From Haemaphysalis longicornis (Eukaryota > Arthropoda > Arachnida > Ixodida > Ixodidae), in assembly GCA_013339765.2 (NCBI GenBank), contig CM023457.1:29470909-29534908 (forward strand): 64,000 bases of DNA. The letters run 5' to 3'. The position numbers were made by a program, and so were the translations under genes. Below are positions 1 to 11,848 of this stretch, piece by piece. The notes beneath the pieces were generated by a model that saw only the letters and a list, made by a program, of their open reading frames with translations, searched no databases and was not told the origin of the DNA. The first letter of the stretch is position 1, and every line of letters starts with the position of its first letter.

Positions 1-470
1 GCGTACTTAATGAAGAGAGACGAGAGGTGAGTCCTCCAACCAATGATGACGTTGAAGCAACTGCAGTGACGTCACCGCCAGCGGGAGGTGTAAGGCTCAG
101 GTTGCATTGTGTTACACTTCGTGCTTGCGGTATCGTTGCCGCGAGGGATTCGACTTCACCGACTTCCATCGCTATCAAGGCACCAGGCGCGCGCTCCACT
201 GCATTATATAGATTCCGAGCGCAGCGGGCGGAGAGAGGGTACGCGGAGAGGAGAGAAAGCCCGCCGAGCTCCGCGATGCGAGCGCCCTCACACGCCCGAG
301 CGCGCTCCTCCTCTCCCCTTGCCCTCCGCTACTCCCACCTGAGCTACCACCTGCTCCGGTTGCTAGGCGCGCCACAGCTGTTGCTAGGGGCGAGGAGGAG
401 CGCGGAGAGATAACACCTGCGGGCGCATGCCGACGGAGCACGACAACACCCGACTAAGAAATGCATGAGC
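1..470. other. GC-rich stretch, no gene recognised
   Basis: The open frames here overlap on both strands and come from GC-rich, arginine/serine-rich sequence with no recognisable domain. A TATATA stretch lies at 205-210, followed by a purine-rich leader (gagagaggg-type runs) like the tracts near 16,430-16,600 and 39,240-39,440. It could be the promoter-like end of a repeat, but nothing in the window proves this. Confidence 0.3.
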
Positions 471-489
471 ATTTAAAAACCTCGCCTGC

Positions 490-822
490 TGGTGCCCGCC
501 TTACCTGGCGGAATTCAAAAAGTCAAATAACAACCGCAACGAAGGGTTCCACTAGATATGTTTCACGTTCAGCTTGAAGCGTTTGTGGAGTAGGGCAACG
601 TGGTTCTATAAACGTTGTAGTCGGGTGCTTAGATTCACGCGCGTCTCCGCCGTACGGAAGCGCTGGCATCGAGGCACCCCACTTGGAGCAGTGGAACGCG
701 GTAAATTTAAATTGACTTGAGCAAACCTCTGGTGTGTTTACCTTGGGAGGAACAAGACTGGAGAGGAAGAGTATAATAGCTGAGCGGGAAAGAGAAGGAA
801 TGCATTTACTTACTTGCCAGAG
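490..822 (-). repeat. R1 repeat, copy 1 (interrupted)
   Basis: First of four copies of one interspersed repeat (others near 4770-5490, 27583-28300 and 29236-29625). On the minus strand it carries an open stretch containing CSSQFKFTAFHCS followed by ASMPALPYGG, seen nearly unchanged in copies 2 and 3. The copy is interrupted at about 822 by an inverted-repeat element and resumes near 1239 with the actatcggctttc / aggagcaaatacg end. The family is unnamed here. It is probably a transposable element, and whether the open frame is ever translated is unknown. Confidence 0.7.
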
Positions 823-823
823 G

Positions 824-1238
824 CGCCGGGCGGCGTATTTCCAAACGCTTCGCTGCACAGAGCACCCACGTGACATGTCTGTTCGCGCGATGGAGAACCG
901 TAATTCAACGTGGTTATTGGCTGCGCCCCAAGCCTAAAGCGACCTAAAACGTACCAAATCAACATTATTAACAAAAAAGACCCGTAGATTTTAGTTTAGA
1001 AGAAAAAAATGAACTGTAGAAATAAAATAGGCAATGAAAAAAAAAAGAAACAGATCGACTTGCTGGGGCTTGAACCCAAGCCGCCAGCGCCAATACTCAG
1101 TGCTCTACGTCATGGATACAGAGCCAGAACGGCGGGTACCCTTTAGCAGGCGCTCAAAAGAATAGCGCCCGCAGTGACATCACACGTGTCACGTGGGTGC
1201 TCTGTGCAGCGAAGCGTTTGGAATCACGCCGCCGGGCG
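824..1238. mobile_element. MITE-like element with ~55-bp inverted repeats
   Basis: The left arm (824-876) and right arm (1183-1238) are reverse complements over about 50 bases, with the shared core TTCCAAACGCTTCGCTGCAC. The element splits R1 copy 1, whose two halves are contiguous in copy 2, so insertion into R1 is well supported. Its interior (about 310 bp) holds a tRNA-like block on the minus strand and A-rich runs. No clear target-site duplication was found, so the superfamily is unassigned. Confidence 0.7.
1058..1150 (-). repeat. tRNA-like block inside the 824-1238 element
   Basis: Read on the minus strand, the block ends with a good RNA polymerase III B-box-like stretch (GGGTTCAAGCCCC) preceded by a poor A-box. 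The cloverleaf does not pair well enough for a working tRNA. It is most likely a tRNA-derived SINE head or decayed tRNA copy carried by the flanking inverted-repeat element. Confidence 0.5.
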
Positions 1239-1299
1239 ACTATCGGCTTTCATCGACATTTACAACGAAAGGAGCAAATACGCGGCCATTTTTTTAATT

Positions 1300-4005
1300 C
1301 TTGTGGTTCCAATCGGCTACCCTAATTTCCACTCCAAAAAAGGGTAGGGAAAATGTTGTCATCAACCCTGCAAACTAAGAAAGAGTGCAATCTTGATTTG
1401 TTAGATCTAGCAAAGACACACTATATCCGTTTATGTTTATCCTTGCAGAGGGAGGTCTATAGGACACCAAGCCAGCGCGTCCCAATATTTACGTTCATCA
1501 TGTGTAACCACGAGCAGGAGAGGATGAAACAGGGAAATTAATATTTATATGAAACAATCTTACAAGTAATGGCGTCAGGTAAGTGTGTATCGAAGCTTCA
1601 ATTTAAACTTCCAGCCTGGCATCAACATGACAGGCTGAAGCTTACACTGACAGCGTTCGCCCCCTATATGACTAGGCAGCGAATTTTCGCAAGTTTTGTG
1701 CGGATACATGTCCGTGTGAGGTGTTCAGCTGCTAAGGCTGCGCACTTCGGATCAGCTGGGGCCTAACACTTTAATTAAACACATTTATCACACCATTTTG
1801 AAACTTTGCACGGTTAAATGATTGAGGATGCCGTCCCCTCTATAATGCTTCGGCCCTGAGGGTACTTGTAAATAAAAATGAATAAATTACTTGAAGTATT
1901 TACTTTAAAAGTCTTATAGGTCCTATTAAAAAAAACGGTGGCGGCGTAGCGACCTAAAAATACTAAAAACACATCAACAAGCACGCCCCGCGCTTCAAAA
2001 CTGAAACATAGGAAAAATAGACGTCGCCTTCGTTTCTAGCAAGGCCCTGACATGCGCAGACTTATGTGAGGAAGCGGAAAGTTCCACTCTGTCGGGGAGG
2101 AGGCAGTGGTTGGCCTCCGGGCCCCACCGCACTGCTGACGGAAGGGCCGTGGTTGCGTCTTCCCCAACGGCTGGGGTGATATGGAGTCACGTGGCTGGTT
2201 ATGGATCCTCTCCACTCAGCCTCAATCAGTGGCGGATCCACCCAGTGCACTGAGTATTGCACAGCGCCAGACTACTTTAGATTAAATGCAGTAAAATTTA
2301 TTAAAGAATCATTGTAGGTGCGCCAAATATTTTATGAATTATGATAAATGAAAGCAGAACTACATCTCCCCGAGTTACGAGACACCTAATGATGATTGCT
2401 CATGCTTCTGATAGCTTACATTACAGTTAGAACAGGCATCGTTTCCAGATAGACATCAATAGTTCTTTGTATACACTATCGCCCAGCGTTGCGCCTTCAT
2501 GCTTCATTATCCTTGGTCGAACTCTATCGCCGACGCGTGATCCCGCCGGCGGGATGGCAGGCAGGCGGCGAGAGTAATGTCTTGATAATGCCGTGATCCC
2601 AAAGCGCGAACTCGGCAAGCCTAATCACGCGGTGCAAATAAGCCACTAGAACGCACACCGCGAATGATTAATTCGCCGCAAACGAGATGAATGAACCTTA
2701 GAGAGCCAGGCTTTCCGTGCACACACTTGTGCGATTCCCCGACTGCCTTATTGGGGCCTCTAACGCGACGAACCTATTTGAAGCAGGTTCGCTTCGTTCC
2801 CATAGCCTCGGCCTATCCGCATCATTTGCATACCACGGAAGTAATTCATGCGGGTCCAGCGATGCCTAGAGACCCAACAGGTTTCTGGCAGGGGATAACG
2901 TCTTGCCTCGTTGCTTCCCCAAACGACAGGGAATGCAGACCTAACCCGTATTCACCTTTGGAGTTGAGGTAGGTCGCGAAGATTAGGTCCTTTCTCAGTT
3001 CGGCGTATTTCTCGGAAAGTAGGCCAGATTTTCCTTGACAAAGTTGGCCTAGTTTCTTTTAAAGAAAATGGTTACTTTCTCGTCATATATTAAGAAAATT
3101 GTGGTGGGGTTTTTCAGCAACTGCAACAATGTGCGCGACCTAATTTATAATGAACGAAGTAAGGCGCAGAAAATGCCATCGGCTTAGCAATTTGCAGTGC
3201 GTTATTGTACCAATTTTCGGCTTCGAGATTCGCGACACCGCTGGTCTTCGGGAAATTTGTGTATGTGTCTAGAGCTCTGTCCTGTATAAGATTATGTGTT
3301 AACATACAACATTCACGCGCTTCTGAAGACAATCTTGATGATGGTTCTCATAGAAATGTAAGTTTTAACGAAATTTTGACGAGCAGAAAAAACGAACAGT
3401 TTTTTTCGCTTTTATGCAGAAAAATATCAAAAATTCAAGGAAGAAAATCCCGCACAGGTCTTTAAGAAAATCCTACGTTCTTCTTGAGACAAAAGCCTTA
3501 GATACCTCATCAAAAACGAAAAGTGACCTGGTGACTACACGAATGAAACCAAATTACGTCTGCTGTATAAAAAATATGTCAATAAAATATACATAGACAC
3601 TTATTTTCATTCGAATGGGATTTGAAACGGGGTCGCCAAAAGCCGCAGCCAAGTGTGGTACCTATGGCACTAGTCCTCGAACGTGCCAGAATGGAATAAG
3701 AATTATTCGTTTGTGCACCGCATGACATGTGGACGTGACGCCACTGCAAACGCGGTGCAGCAGTGAAGAAGTATTTAGTAATTGCTGTCCTTTGCCTTCA
3801 CATCACTTAAGAGACTTAGGTGCTCGATTAATTGTTTCCGAAACACCGAAAACAATATAATTGTTACATGCTGGATCACCAAATTCCCAGCAGAGCTTCC
3901 GCTCTGAAAATCTGCGCACGATTTCACGTCATGGCATTAATATCAGAAAACGTTTTCCTCCCTGCAGATTGGTAGCATTGCAATGACTTTCCCCGGGAAA
4001 GCTCT
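1300..4005. other. No gene recognised
   Basis: Only short, AT-biased open frames without family signatures. Around 3610-3690 the minus strand has a weak tRNA-like stretch (B-box-like GTTTCAAATCCC), too degenerate to call. Likely intergenic repeat debris. Confidence 0.4.
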
Positions 4006-4007
4006 GT

Positions 4008-4290
4008 TTGCTTTAAGGCGAAGCGCCTTAGGGTCTGGGGCTGTTGGCCTTTCCTGTCGTCGTCGTAATCGCCGTCTCATGTTGTCATGGTACTAAAACA
4101 CCGGGATACTCGTTTACGTCTGGGGCTAGAGAGCTTCGTCCTTCAAAGACAAAAGACTTTTACAGCAAAGCTGTATACCTGTACCCCCCCCCCCCCACCA
4201 CCAACGGTTTATCGCCACGGTGCCAAGAATACACTTATACACTGCATGCTCCGTCCTTCCCCAGGTTTCCCAATGTTATCATAGTTCAAA
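4008..4290 (+). repeat. Hairpin-headed repeat family, copy 1
   Basis: It begins with the palindrome TTAAGGCGAAGCGCCTTA (4013-4030) and continues through a gtcgtcgtcg stretch, an aaaacaccggga block, a tttacagcaaagctgtatac block and a poly-C run (about 4184-4197). The same ordered blocks recur at 62395-62710 (+), 39490-39780 (-) and 40705-40905 (-). The order and repeated occurrence show one dispersed family of about 300 bp. Its mobilisation type is not evident. Confidence 0.65.
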
Positions 4291-4769
4291 AAACGAAAAC
4301 ACTCTGTTTTTTGTCTGTTGATTTTTATTTTTTTCAAACGCTCGCATCTTTTCTCACAAGGTTATTTGTTGACTTTTAGATTTAGAAGTAATTTGCAGCT
4401 TCTCGTAGGACACTTCACTAGACGAAATGACAGAGGCGGTGGGGAGGAATTGTGGAAGGCACAAGACGAGGACGAGGGTGAAGCAGCACATTGTTTACCT
4501 CAGCAATGCAAAATCGTTCTCCAGTTAGGATTTCAACTCACTCACCTCTTTTCCAGAAACTCTTATGGTGCATCTAGCGCGACAGTATTTTTTTTTCACG
4601 GCCGTCACCTCACAAGGATTAGAATACGAGGGTGAAGCAGGTATTAGGTTTTCGTTCTCCTTCCTGTGGCTGATGGCGTTTGCGAAATCGGCTTCAATGT
4701 CAATGTGTCGTATTTGTTTGGTATAACAAGTATTGATCAGAACAAGTGAGGCAATATATTGTTAAAGAC

Positions 4770-5490
4770 GATAGTCTTTCTTGGGCTACTTCAACGGAGA
4801 AATTCTGGTCTGTCTGTATGTCTGTTAGTCTGTCTGTCTGTCTGCCTTTGACTTGATTCAGCCACGCGGCCAACGCGAAACAGAAGCTGCGCAATAGTCT
4901 TATATACCCCCATCCAAACGTAAACGTCTAGTCCGGTGGCAATCTTCATACTTGTGGACATTCTTCAACATGTACAAGACATTACCCAAACGGGATGCAG
5001 AAAATGAATACATAAGAGTTATTTGCAGTGTTCCTGTATTAAAAAATCCTCAAATGAAATACTACACCAACTGCAGAAAATCGTCGCCTGCTGTTGTCCG
5101 CGCCACTACAGCTTCTGGCGGAATTTTAAGGAATAAAACGGCAACACTAAAGAAAGTTTCTACTAGACAGGTTCCACATACCGCTTGAAGTGCACCTGGA
5201 GCAGGGCAACGTGGCTCTATAAACATTTTAGTAAGGTGCCTTGAATCACGCACGTCTCCACCGTACGGCAGCGCTGGCATTGAGGCACCCGATATGGAGC
5301 AGTGGAACGCGGTAAATTTAAATTGGCTTGAGCAAACCTCTAGCGTGTTATCTTGGGAGGAACGAGGCGGTATAGAAACAGCATGACAGGTAAGCGGCAG
5401 AGAAGAGAGGCGTTTACATGGCAGGGTTGCCAATCGACTATCGTCTTTCGTCAACATTTGCGACAAAAGGAGCAGATGCGGGAATTTTTT
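4770..5490 (-). repeat. R1 repeat, copy 2 (longest)
   Basis: Matches R1 copy 3 at 27583-28300 in opposite orientation. It includes a gacgatagtctttcttgggc block, a (CTGT)n microsatellite at about 4805-4850, the ctgcagaaaatcg..gcctgctg block and the CSSQFKFTAFHCS open frame on the minus strand (5062-5466). The left edge of segmental duplication A falls inside this repeat at about 5102, so the duplication breakpoint lies within an R1 copy. Confidence 0.65.
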
Positions 5491-6944
5491 TGTGCATGTT
5501 ATTTTTCACACATTGCATATTTTATTACGAATAATAAACTGAAACCGCGATTGAAACCTTTCGGATATCTCGGAGCTGTCATTTATGATGTCGTTAACCC
5601 GCAAGCATAAGCTCGCGCGTGACTGAGTTTAAGCTAGTTGTCTTCGTCGCAGGATCCAGAAGAATCAACCAGGGAGACAGAGTACAAAGTATGGAGAATC
5701 CGACTTCGATATGTCACGAAAATTTTGATATTTTTCTATTTGTCCGATATGACGGCGTCTTAATTGAGTGACAAACTTGAATCCACGAAGATACATAGAG
5801 GGAAGCGAAACGTGATGCACGCTGTGTATGCGGTTCTACGTAGATCATATTCTTTAGTAAAATATTATACTGAGCCCCACTGTAGCAATTGTTGATCATT
5901 ATAGAAATTTGCGGCGAAACCTGGCTTACTGGCACTCTGGACGCCGCAGGAAATGCTCGACATCACATACAGCGAATTTTCTGCTTATTGTTTTTGTTAT
6001 GAGCATGCAAATTGTGGGCTCTTAGGAAAACCTGCGCAAAAACAAAAATAAAGTAAGATATCGGCTCGAGGATGGGTAATTCCCTATTACTTTTATAATC
6101 GTGCGTCCATTGGCTTAGCTTTTTTTCTTCCTAAAATAAAAAAAAACTGAATTTATGAATCAAAATATTCATGCATTTTAGTCAATACAAAAGTAGGATG
6201 GAATCAACCCTCGCGGGTCAAGATAGAAAGGAATACTTTGAGAAAAAAACTAATTTCTTCAACGTACCAAAACACAAAAAATAAAGAGTATTTTTTCAGT
6301 ATATACACCCAGTTTATTGCGCTTACCGTTGAAGGTAGGCTTTCTCATACGAAACCCCTCCAAAATTATAAAATATTGCGCCCTAATGAAAAATCGGTTG
6401 TTTTTTAAAGGTTTCACTCGCTTTCGCAGGATTGTTCGTTGTTAATGCATTTCTTAAGCCTTAATTTTCGGGACTTCGTAATCCCTGCGGCTATCTGCAT
6501 CCTATCGCAGTATATCCTACGCAGAAAATTTGAGTAGCGCCAAAAATGAGTAGGGGAAAAGAGGTTCGTGTAGTGCACGTACAAATAACTCTACATTGAA
6601 CTGGAAAGAGCGTTAAAGAGTAGATGAAGTGACAGAGCTTCATTATTCTCGTGTAGAGTGTACTAAACACATGCGCTTATTCCAGCGAAGTCATTTGGCG
6701 CTGCTGAATATAAATTAGTGAGCTCGCATTCTCCAGCATTCATTCTCCCCTATGCGCGGTGTGTCCGCCGCACGTAGTACGAGCATTCCAGAGAACTCTC
6801 TGAAGCGGGGAAAGCCTCTACGTGGATGGAATGCCCAACACAAGTGCGGATTCATGCTGACGTCCTATTGTATCCATGGTTCGGTGCTTGAAGGGAGACT
6901 TGGAACACTCGTAACGAATACGGCAGTAACTTAGGTTGCGATTG

Positions 6945-7503
6945 AAGCGGCCCGAGGATTCAGCTACCAGGCCGACTTCGAAGACAACGTGCCGTCATCG
7001 ACGGGGGGGAGGGACAGGCTGGCTACATATCAAGAAATTACCCAACATTATAGATTAGGCCGACGCACACTTGCAGCCGCTCATCGTACACTTAGCAGAA
7101 GGCAATCGGTTGCATGGCGCAGGGTACAATCGAACACCTTCCCACACCCCGCCCTGTGCCACCGACTCTTTCCAGAAATATACACAGATAAGTGCAAGTG
7201 GTGCGGCGCCGGAGCCGCCACAGCTCCGGCGTGTCCCAGTTTACTGGGACGTGTCCCAGTTTACTGGGCGTGTCCCAGTAAACCGGAGACACCAGGTGTA
7301 CGCATTACGAGGCACGAGCAATGGGAGGCCGCGCTGCTTAGCTCCAACCCGAACGTCCAAACAGCAGTCGTCCATCTGGCGGAAGACGCCGCCAGGGCCC
7401 ATGGGTTCCTGACCGCCGTCTGAAGGGACGAAGACACTGCCAATCCCGAGCAGTGACTCCGTCTTAACAGAGACCACTATAATAAAGTTTTTTCATCATC
7501 ATC
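6945..7503 (+). mobile_element. 5'-truncated LINE 3' end with ATTG target duplication
   Basis: It contains the C-terminal end of an RNase H-type non-LTR polyprotein (6989-7423): a QHYRLGRRTL stretch, a CxxC pair (KCKWC), then AEDAARAHGF and a stop. A 3' UTR follows with AATAAAG and a (TCA)n tail. Copy B of the segmental duplication is uninterrupted at this place (gcgattgtcttcttaa near 31,101-31,117), so the insertion limits are exact. ATTG is duplicated at 6941-6944 and 7504-7507. The zinc-finger region is disrupted by a tandem repeat at 7228-7290, so the copy is dead. Confidence 0.85.
7228..7290 (+). repeat. Short tandem repeat inside the LINE relic
   Basis: Three imperfect units of cgtgtcccagtttactggga lie between the CxxC pair and the C-terminal part of the LINE open frame. 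They replace the residues that in the related 27-kb copy read GSLRHIIGEC, including the His and last Cys of the zinc-binding site. A minus-strand open frame across the block is just the repeat read backwards. Confidence 0.75.
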
Positions 7504-8969
7504 ATTGTCTTCTTAACGTGTTCTGAACGTTAATACAGCTTCGTTGGTGACGAAGAGCTCTCTCTCGTTTTATTTTCTCTTGAAAATGCGCAAAGCGTGT
7601 TTTTTCGCAATGGCTATTGGAAAGAACAAACCAATAAACAAGGCTCATGTTCCGTGGATTATCGAACTTTCTGGGAAATTTTAATTTATCCCGCTCTCTG
7701 TGCAGATCGAACAGATGAGCTGAAAGCGCAGGACAACAAGCACGTGCGCCACGCTAGAGGTGAATCGTAAAGGGGACGGAATTTGAATTTCGCTCCACGC
7801 TTACAAAGGCCTGAGGAAAGTTGTTTACACAATTCAGAATATCCAACTGCGTAACTCAACGCCTAAACTAGAACTGGTATACATGTAAAGAGACCAGAAC
7901 CTACTGGCTAAACAGAAACTAGGGCGGGAATTATTTATTTCATATTTAAAATAATGTTTTTTCCTTCAGTTTTATTCAGCTAATTCATATCTAAAATGCG
8001 GTATGTAAAGGCAACCATGAAATGCCTAAGGATACATAGATCCCAAAAGCTTTTCGAGTGGCACCTAGACGATCGACGAGACATTTCTGCGCGCAATAAA
8101 TATCCGTCCAAGAAATCACGGGGTTATCAAGGCGAAAGCCTTTAAGTGCGCCATTGTGCGTCGAACCACGGTTGTTGTAGTTGTTCCCTGGTACAGAAAA
8201 TGGCCTCAACTGCAAGAGAAAAATTAATTCCTCTTTTTTCTTTATTTCACTGCGCTACCAACACCCGCTGACAGGGATTTAATAAAAGATAAGTCAGTGC
8301 TCACAGCGTGACAAGTGAACCTGGCGGCACGTGAATAGAACAGGTTCACCCCAGCCGCAAAGATATCAGCCTTCAGGGAAGCTATGGCTTGCATCATCAG
8401 TCTGCCTGTTTGAATTTAGGAGCGACGTAGTGCGCTAGGTCGTTTTCATTCATGAATTAATGAATAATAAATAATTATAATTATTTAATTAATATTAATT
8501 AATTAATTCATTGTTTCATTTCAACCAGAGTGAAGATTTCTTGGGTCGACAGGCAAAAGCACCACCTAATCTACGTACTGCATTTCTTTGTTCACTACGT
8601 TCGGAAAGAATTTAGGGTTTAGAAAAAATGTTGAAAAAGTGTTGCAGAGTGCCTGTAAGAGTGAATCTTCGATAGGAAGCACAGTGCCTCTATGCCACCG
8701 TGTGAAACGGCAGGTTCCGTTCAACCGAGCGTGATGAATTACCCTCACTGAGCTAGTCTCCAAACATATGCCCGTCACGCGGGCATAGATAGACCGGCAA
8801 TCGACTTCCAGATGTAGTTTAATAAAATGGCTTCAGTGCGGCCGCGTGCCATTAGTAGTCTTCAGGGGATAAATAAATGCATGATAAACTTGATTCCCAA
8901 GACATCGTGCGTTACTCGTACGCAGATGTTTCTGTAGGGCGATCTGCACTGGCGCAATCGCCGTGTTTA

Positions 8970-9629
8970 GTAGCGTAAGCTACACTGGCCGAGGTTCAGC
9001 AGTTTAGCGTGCACCTTCAAGGGCCCGTGCTGAGAAAGCGGGAGGAGAATTGGAGTGGATTGGATTTGGATTGGATTGCCATGGCTTGGATTGGATTTGA
9101 ATTGGCTTGGCTTGGATTTGGATTGAATTGGATTAAGTTGGATTGTATTGAATTGGATTGGAAATCCAATGTAATTGGAGTACGGGTGTGTAGAGAATTG
9201 GGTCTGCACATTCGCCGGTCTGCACACTCCAGAGGAGTGACGTCATAGCAGCGGCAGATGTGCTGGCGCCGGCGCGTGCCCAGTTGTGTGCCTTGGTTGC
9301 GCCAGTAGTCGAAGTTGACGCTGGCCGGAGCCGCTTGATAGCCGTTTCGCGTGGCTCCTGGTAAGCCGTGCTTCGCATGCGCGAGGAGCAGTGATTGGAA
9401 CGGACTGGACTGGACCGGACTGATTGGATTCGATTGGACTCGACTGGACTGGATTGGATTACATTGGATTGGATTGGATTGGATTGGATTGGGAATCGCT
9501 TAAGCAGCAGTAAGCTTGATAATCAGCTAATCCTAGACAACGAGGAAACCTAAGAATAGCCAGCTGAACCTTAGATAACGCTACGTATATCCTGGCATAG
9601 CCGAGCTAAGCCACTGCTAATTTTTTTTT
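8970..9629 (+). mobile_element. Minisatellite-carrying element, copy 1
   Basis: Starts GTAGCGTAAGCTACACTGG and ends AAGCCACTGCTAA plus a T-run. It is absent from duplication copy B, where ggcgcaatc runs straight into the T-run (about 35,500). Inside are two arrays of GGATT-type 5-bp repeats (about 9040-9175 and 9399-9487) separated by about 220 bp of unique sequence containing gagccgcttgatag. A second copy with the same plan is at 11360-11848. The ends contain an imperfect inverted pair (TAGCGTAAGCTA near the start, TAGCGT in reverse near the end). Non-coding; class unknown. Confidence 0.75.
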
Positions 9630-10258
9630 CATTCACTAAGGCCGTCATTTTCTGAATGCATTTGTTATCCCTGTGTATGCAATTCATACATAATGTTTGC
9701 GTAATGGCATCGTAATATCGACTTCATTATGTTTCATTTTGCTACTGGTTTACTCTACTTTTCTCTCGAATAGTTATCCGCAGGTTTCTTCATCTTGCAC
9801 GAAGACTTCGTCTCTTATCGATCTTTTCTCTTTCTTTTCTAAAGACTAGTGTCCATGTGGCGTGTATCCTTCGATGTCTGCATTATAGAATAGCAAAGCA
9901 GCTGCGTCTGTTCTCAAGATAGAGACTTCGTTCAGGCTGAGTAGAGAGCTCGTTGTTTTCGTTTCTTGTCTGTTGGACAGTTTTTTTCTTTCCGGTCGAA
10001 TCAATACTTTTTGCGAAGCCACTCGCTGGCCGTGCGAGGATCATATCGAATACATATGAATGAGTCACCCCGTCTCGAATATGAAGAGGAATTCCGACGC
10101 GCTATAGAAAAGCGAACTATAGAAAACCTGAACAATTCAAGGGATCCGCATTTTTTCACTAAGACCATAACAGGCTTTTTTCGGGCTCAGATTTCCTGCA
10201 ACGAGACAGACACGCTAGCTTCAACACTAAACATGCAAAAATTCGCATAGAATAGTTG

Positions 10259-10381
10259 CAATGAATGAATGATGAATGGATGGACGTACGAATGAATGAA
10301 TGAATGAAGGAAGGAAGGAAGGAAGGAAGGAATGAATGAATGAATGAATGATTGAATGAATGAATGAATGAATGAATGAAT
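10259..10381 (+). repeat. (GAAT)n / (GAAG)n microsatellite
   Basis: An ATGA/GAAT array with an internal block of GAAG units (about 10,308-10,330). The same microsatellite exists in duplication copy B at about 36,161-36,246 but without the GAAG block. It therefore predates the duplication and has since changed length and composition. Confidence 0.9.
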
Positions 10382-10895
10382 CAAAGTATTTTGTGAACGA
10401 ATTAATGAAATCCACGTACCAAATATAACGAAAAATCTTTGCTAATGTATAGTAGTTCAAAACAATCGCGAAACTGCGCCGGCCCCTCTTGTTGTTTCCA
10501 GAAGGTCATTGCTTGATTTTTGGTAAACCAAAGTGTAGAGGTGGGACAAAGCTTGAACGTTTTATGCTGGTGCATGCGTGGTTTTATTTGGGATGCATAT
10601 GCCGCAGTATTAAGGAACTACGCGTTTATTTTCTCTTAAGTCGAACTATTCCGTGCCTCTCAGAACGACTCAGTTTCAAACTCGAGGTTACAGCCGCCTT
10701 CAGGGCGATGCCCTTGCGTTTGCTGTTAAGGCACAAAAAACGAGGGCGACGTACGTTCACGTAGACTGGTTAGCTGACAGGCAAGTTGACGTATGGGGGG
10801 GGCGGGGTGAGCTGATCGTTTGCAGCGCGGAGACGGTGAGAGTTTTCTAGTGTAGCTGTGCACAAAAGTCAGCAAATGCGCAGACCCTTTCATTT

Positions 10896-11359
10896 AGGCC
10901 GCAGCCACTTGTCGCCCGAGTCTCGGCTGAGCCGCGGCGCCGTCGTCGTTACCGAGTGAACGATGCCAAGACCTACGAGTGATAGAAAAAGCGAACGATG
11001 AAAGAAAGCAAAAGAGGAGAGTGTCGCGAAATTGGGAGGAGAGGCGGTTCGCCGTGGCGGCGTGAGCCAGCGCTCTCCGAAAGTCTGTGGTGGGGGAGGG
11101 GGCAGTATGCTTTGCCCGCGCGAGGCGCTCGGCTGCGCGACGCTCGGGGAAAACATGAGGGCGGCATGCGCGTGAGGATGATGTGCGTTCGCTTCCTAAG
11201 ACGCAGTTCGCGGTCCCTTCCGAGACGCCCTTTGCGCCACCGACGCAAAGGCTCATCATCGCTGCCGTCGAGAGAACCCACGAGAGAGTGCTGCCTCAGC
11301 GCACTGCTGCTGCGCCCAAATATCGCATTAGGGAGTAACGTAATCGCCAGCCAATTTTT
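10896..11359. other. GC-rich insertion present only in copy A
   Basis: Copy B passes directly from the ctttt(c)gtt block (about 36,745) to the agcgagctc block (about 36,772). Copy A has this segment plus the next minisatellite element between the two. Long open frames on both strands (10,890-11,363) are arginine-rich and overlap completely, which suggests base composition rather than coding. The 5' limit is approximate. Confidence 0.5.
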
Positions 11360-11848
11360 GTAGCGTAAGCTACACTGGCCGAGGTTGAGCAGTTTCGCGT
11401 GTGCCGTGAAGGGCCGTTCTGCGCAAGCGAGAGGGACATTGGATTGGATTGGCTTGGCTTGGCTTGGATTGGCTTGAATTGGATGTGGATTGGATTAGAT
11501 TAAAGTGGGTTGTGTTGGATTGTGTTGCGTCATAGCCGCGCAGACGCACTGGCGCCGGCGCGTGCCCAGGTGTGCGCCTCAATTGCGCAGTAGCGAAGTC
11601 TGACGCTGCACCGGAGCCGCTTGATAGTCGTTTCGCGTGGCTCGTGAAGAGCCGTGCTGAGCATGCGCGAGGAGCAGTGACTGGACAGGACAGGACAGGA
11701 CTGGACTGGACTGGACATGGACGGACTGGACTGGACTGAATTGGAGTGGACTGGACTGGACTGGACTGGATTGGACTGGATTGCTGAACCTTAGCTCACG
11801 CTACGTATATCCTGCATAGCAGAGCTAAGCCACTACTAATTTTTTTTC
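11360..11848 (+). mobile_element. Minisatellite-carrying element, copy 2
   Basis: Same start (GTAGCGTAAGCTACACTGG) and end (AAGCCACTACTAA plus T-run) as the element at 8970-9629, and the same central block (ctggcgccggcgcgtgccca). The arrays differ: GGATT/GGCTT units at about 11,438-11,525 and GGACT units at about 11,690-11,780. The repeat unit has therefore drifted independently in each copy. Absent from duplication copy B. Confidence 0.75.

Noticed and set aside
9009..9248. Open frames rich in Asn-Pro-Ile-Gln or Leu-Asp-Trp as a repetitive protein
   Set aside because: They are the GGATT minisatellite read in different frames within a mobile element.
10259..10381. CRISPR-like array
   Set aside because: Pure 4-bp microsatellite; no spaced repeats with unique spacers here or elsewhere in the window.
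10890..11363. Overlapping long open frames on both strands
   Set aside because: GC-rich, arginine/serine-rich, mutually overlapping, no domain; lie in an insertion absent from duplication copy B.
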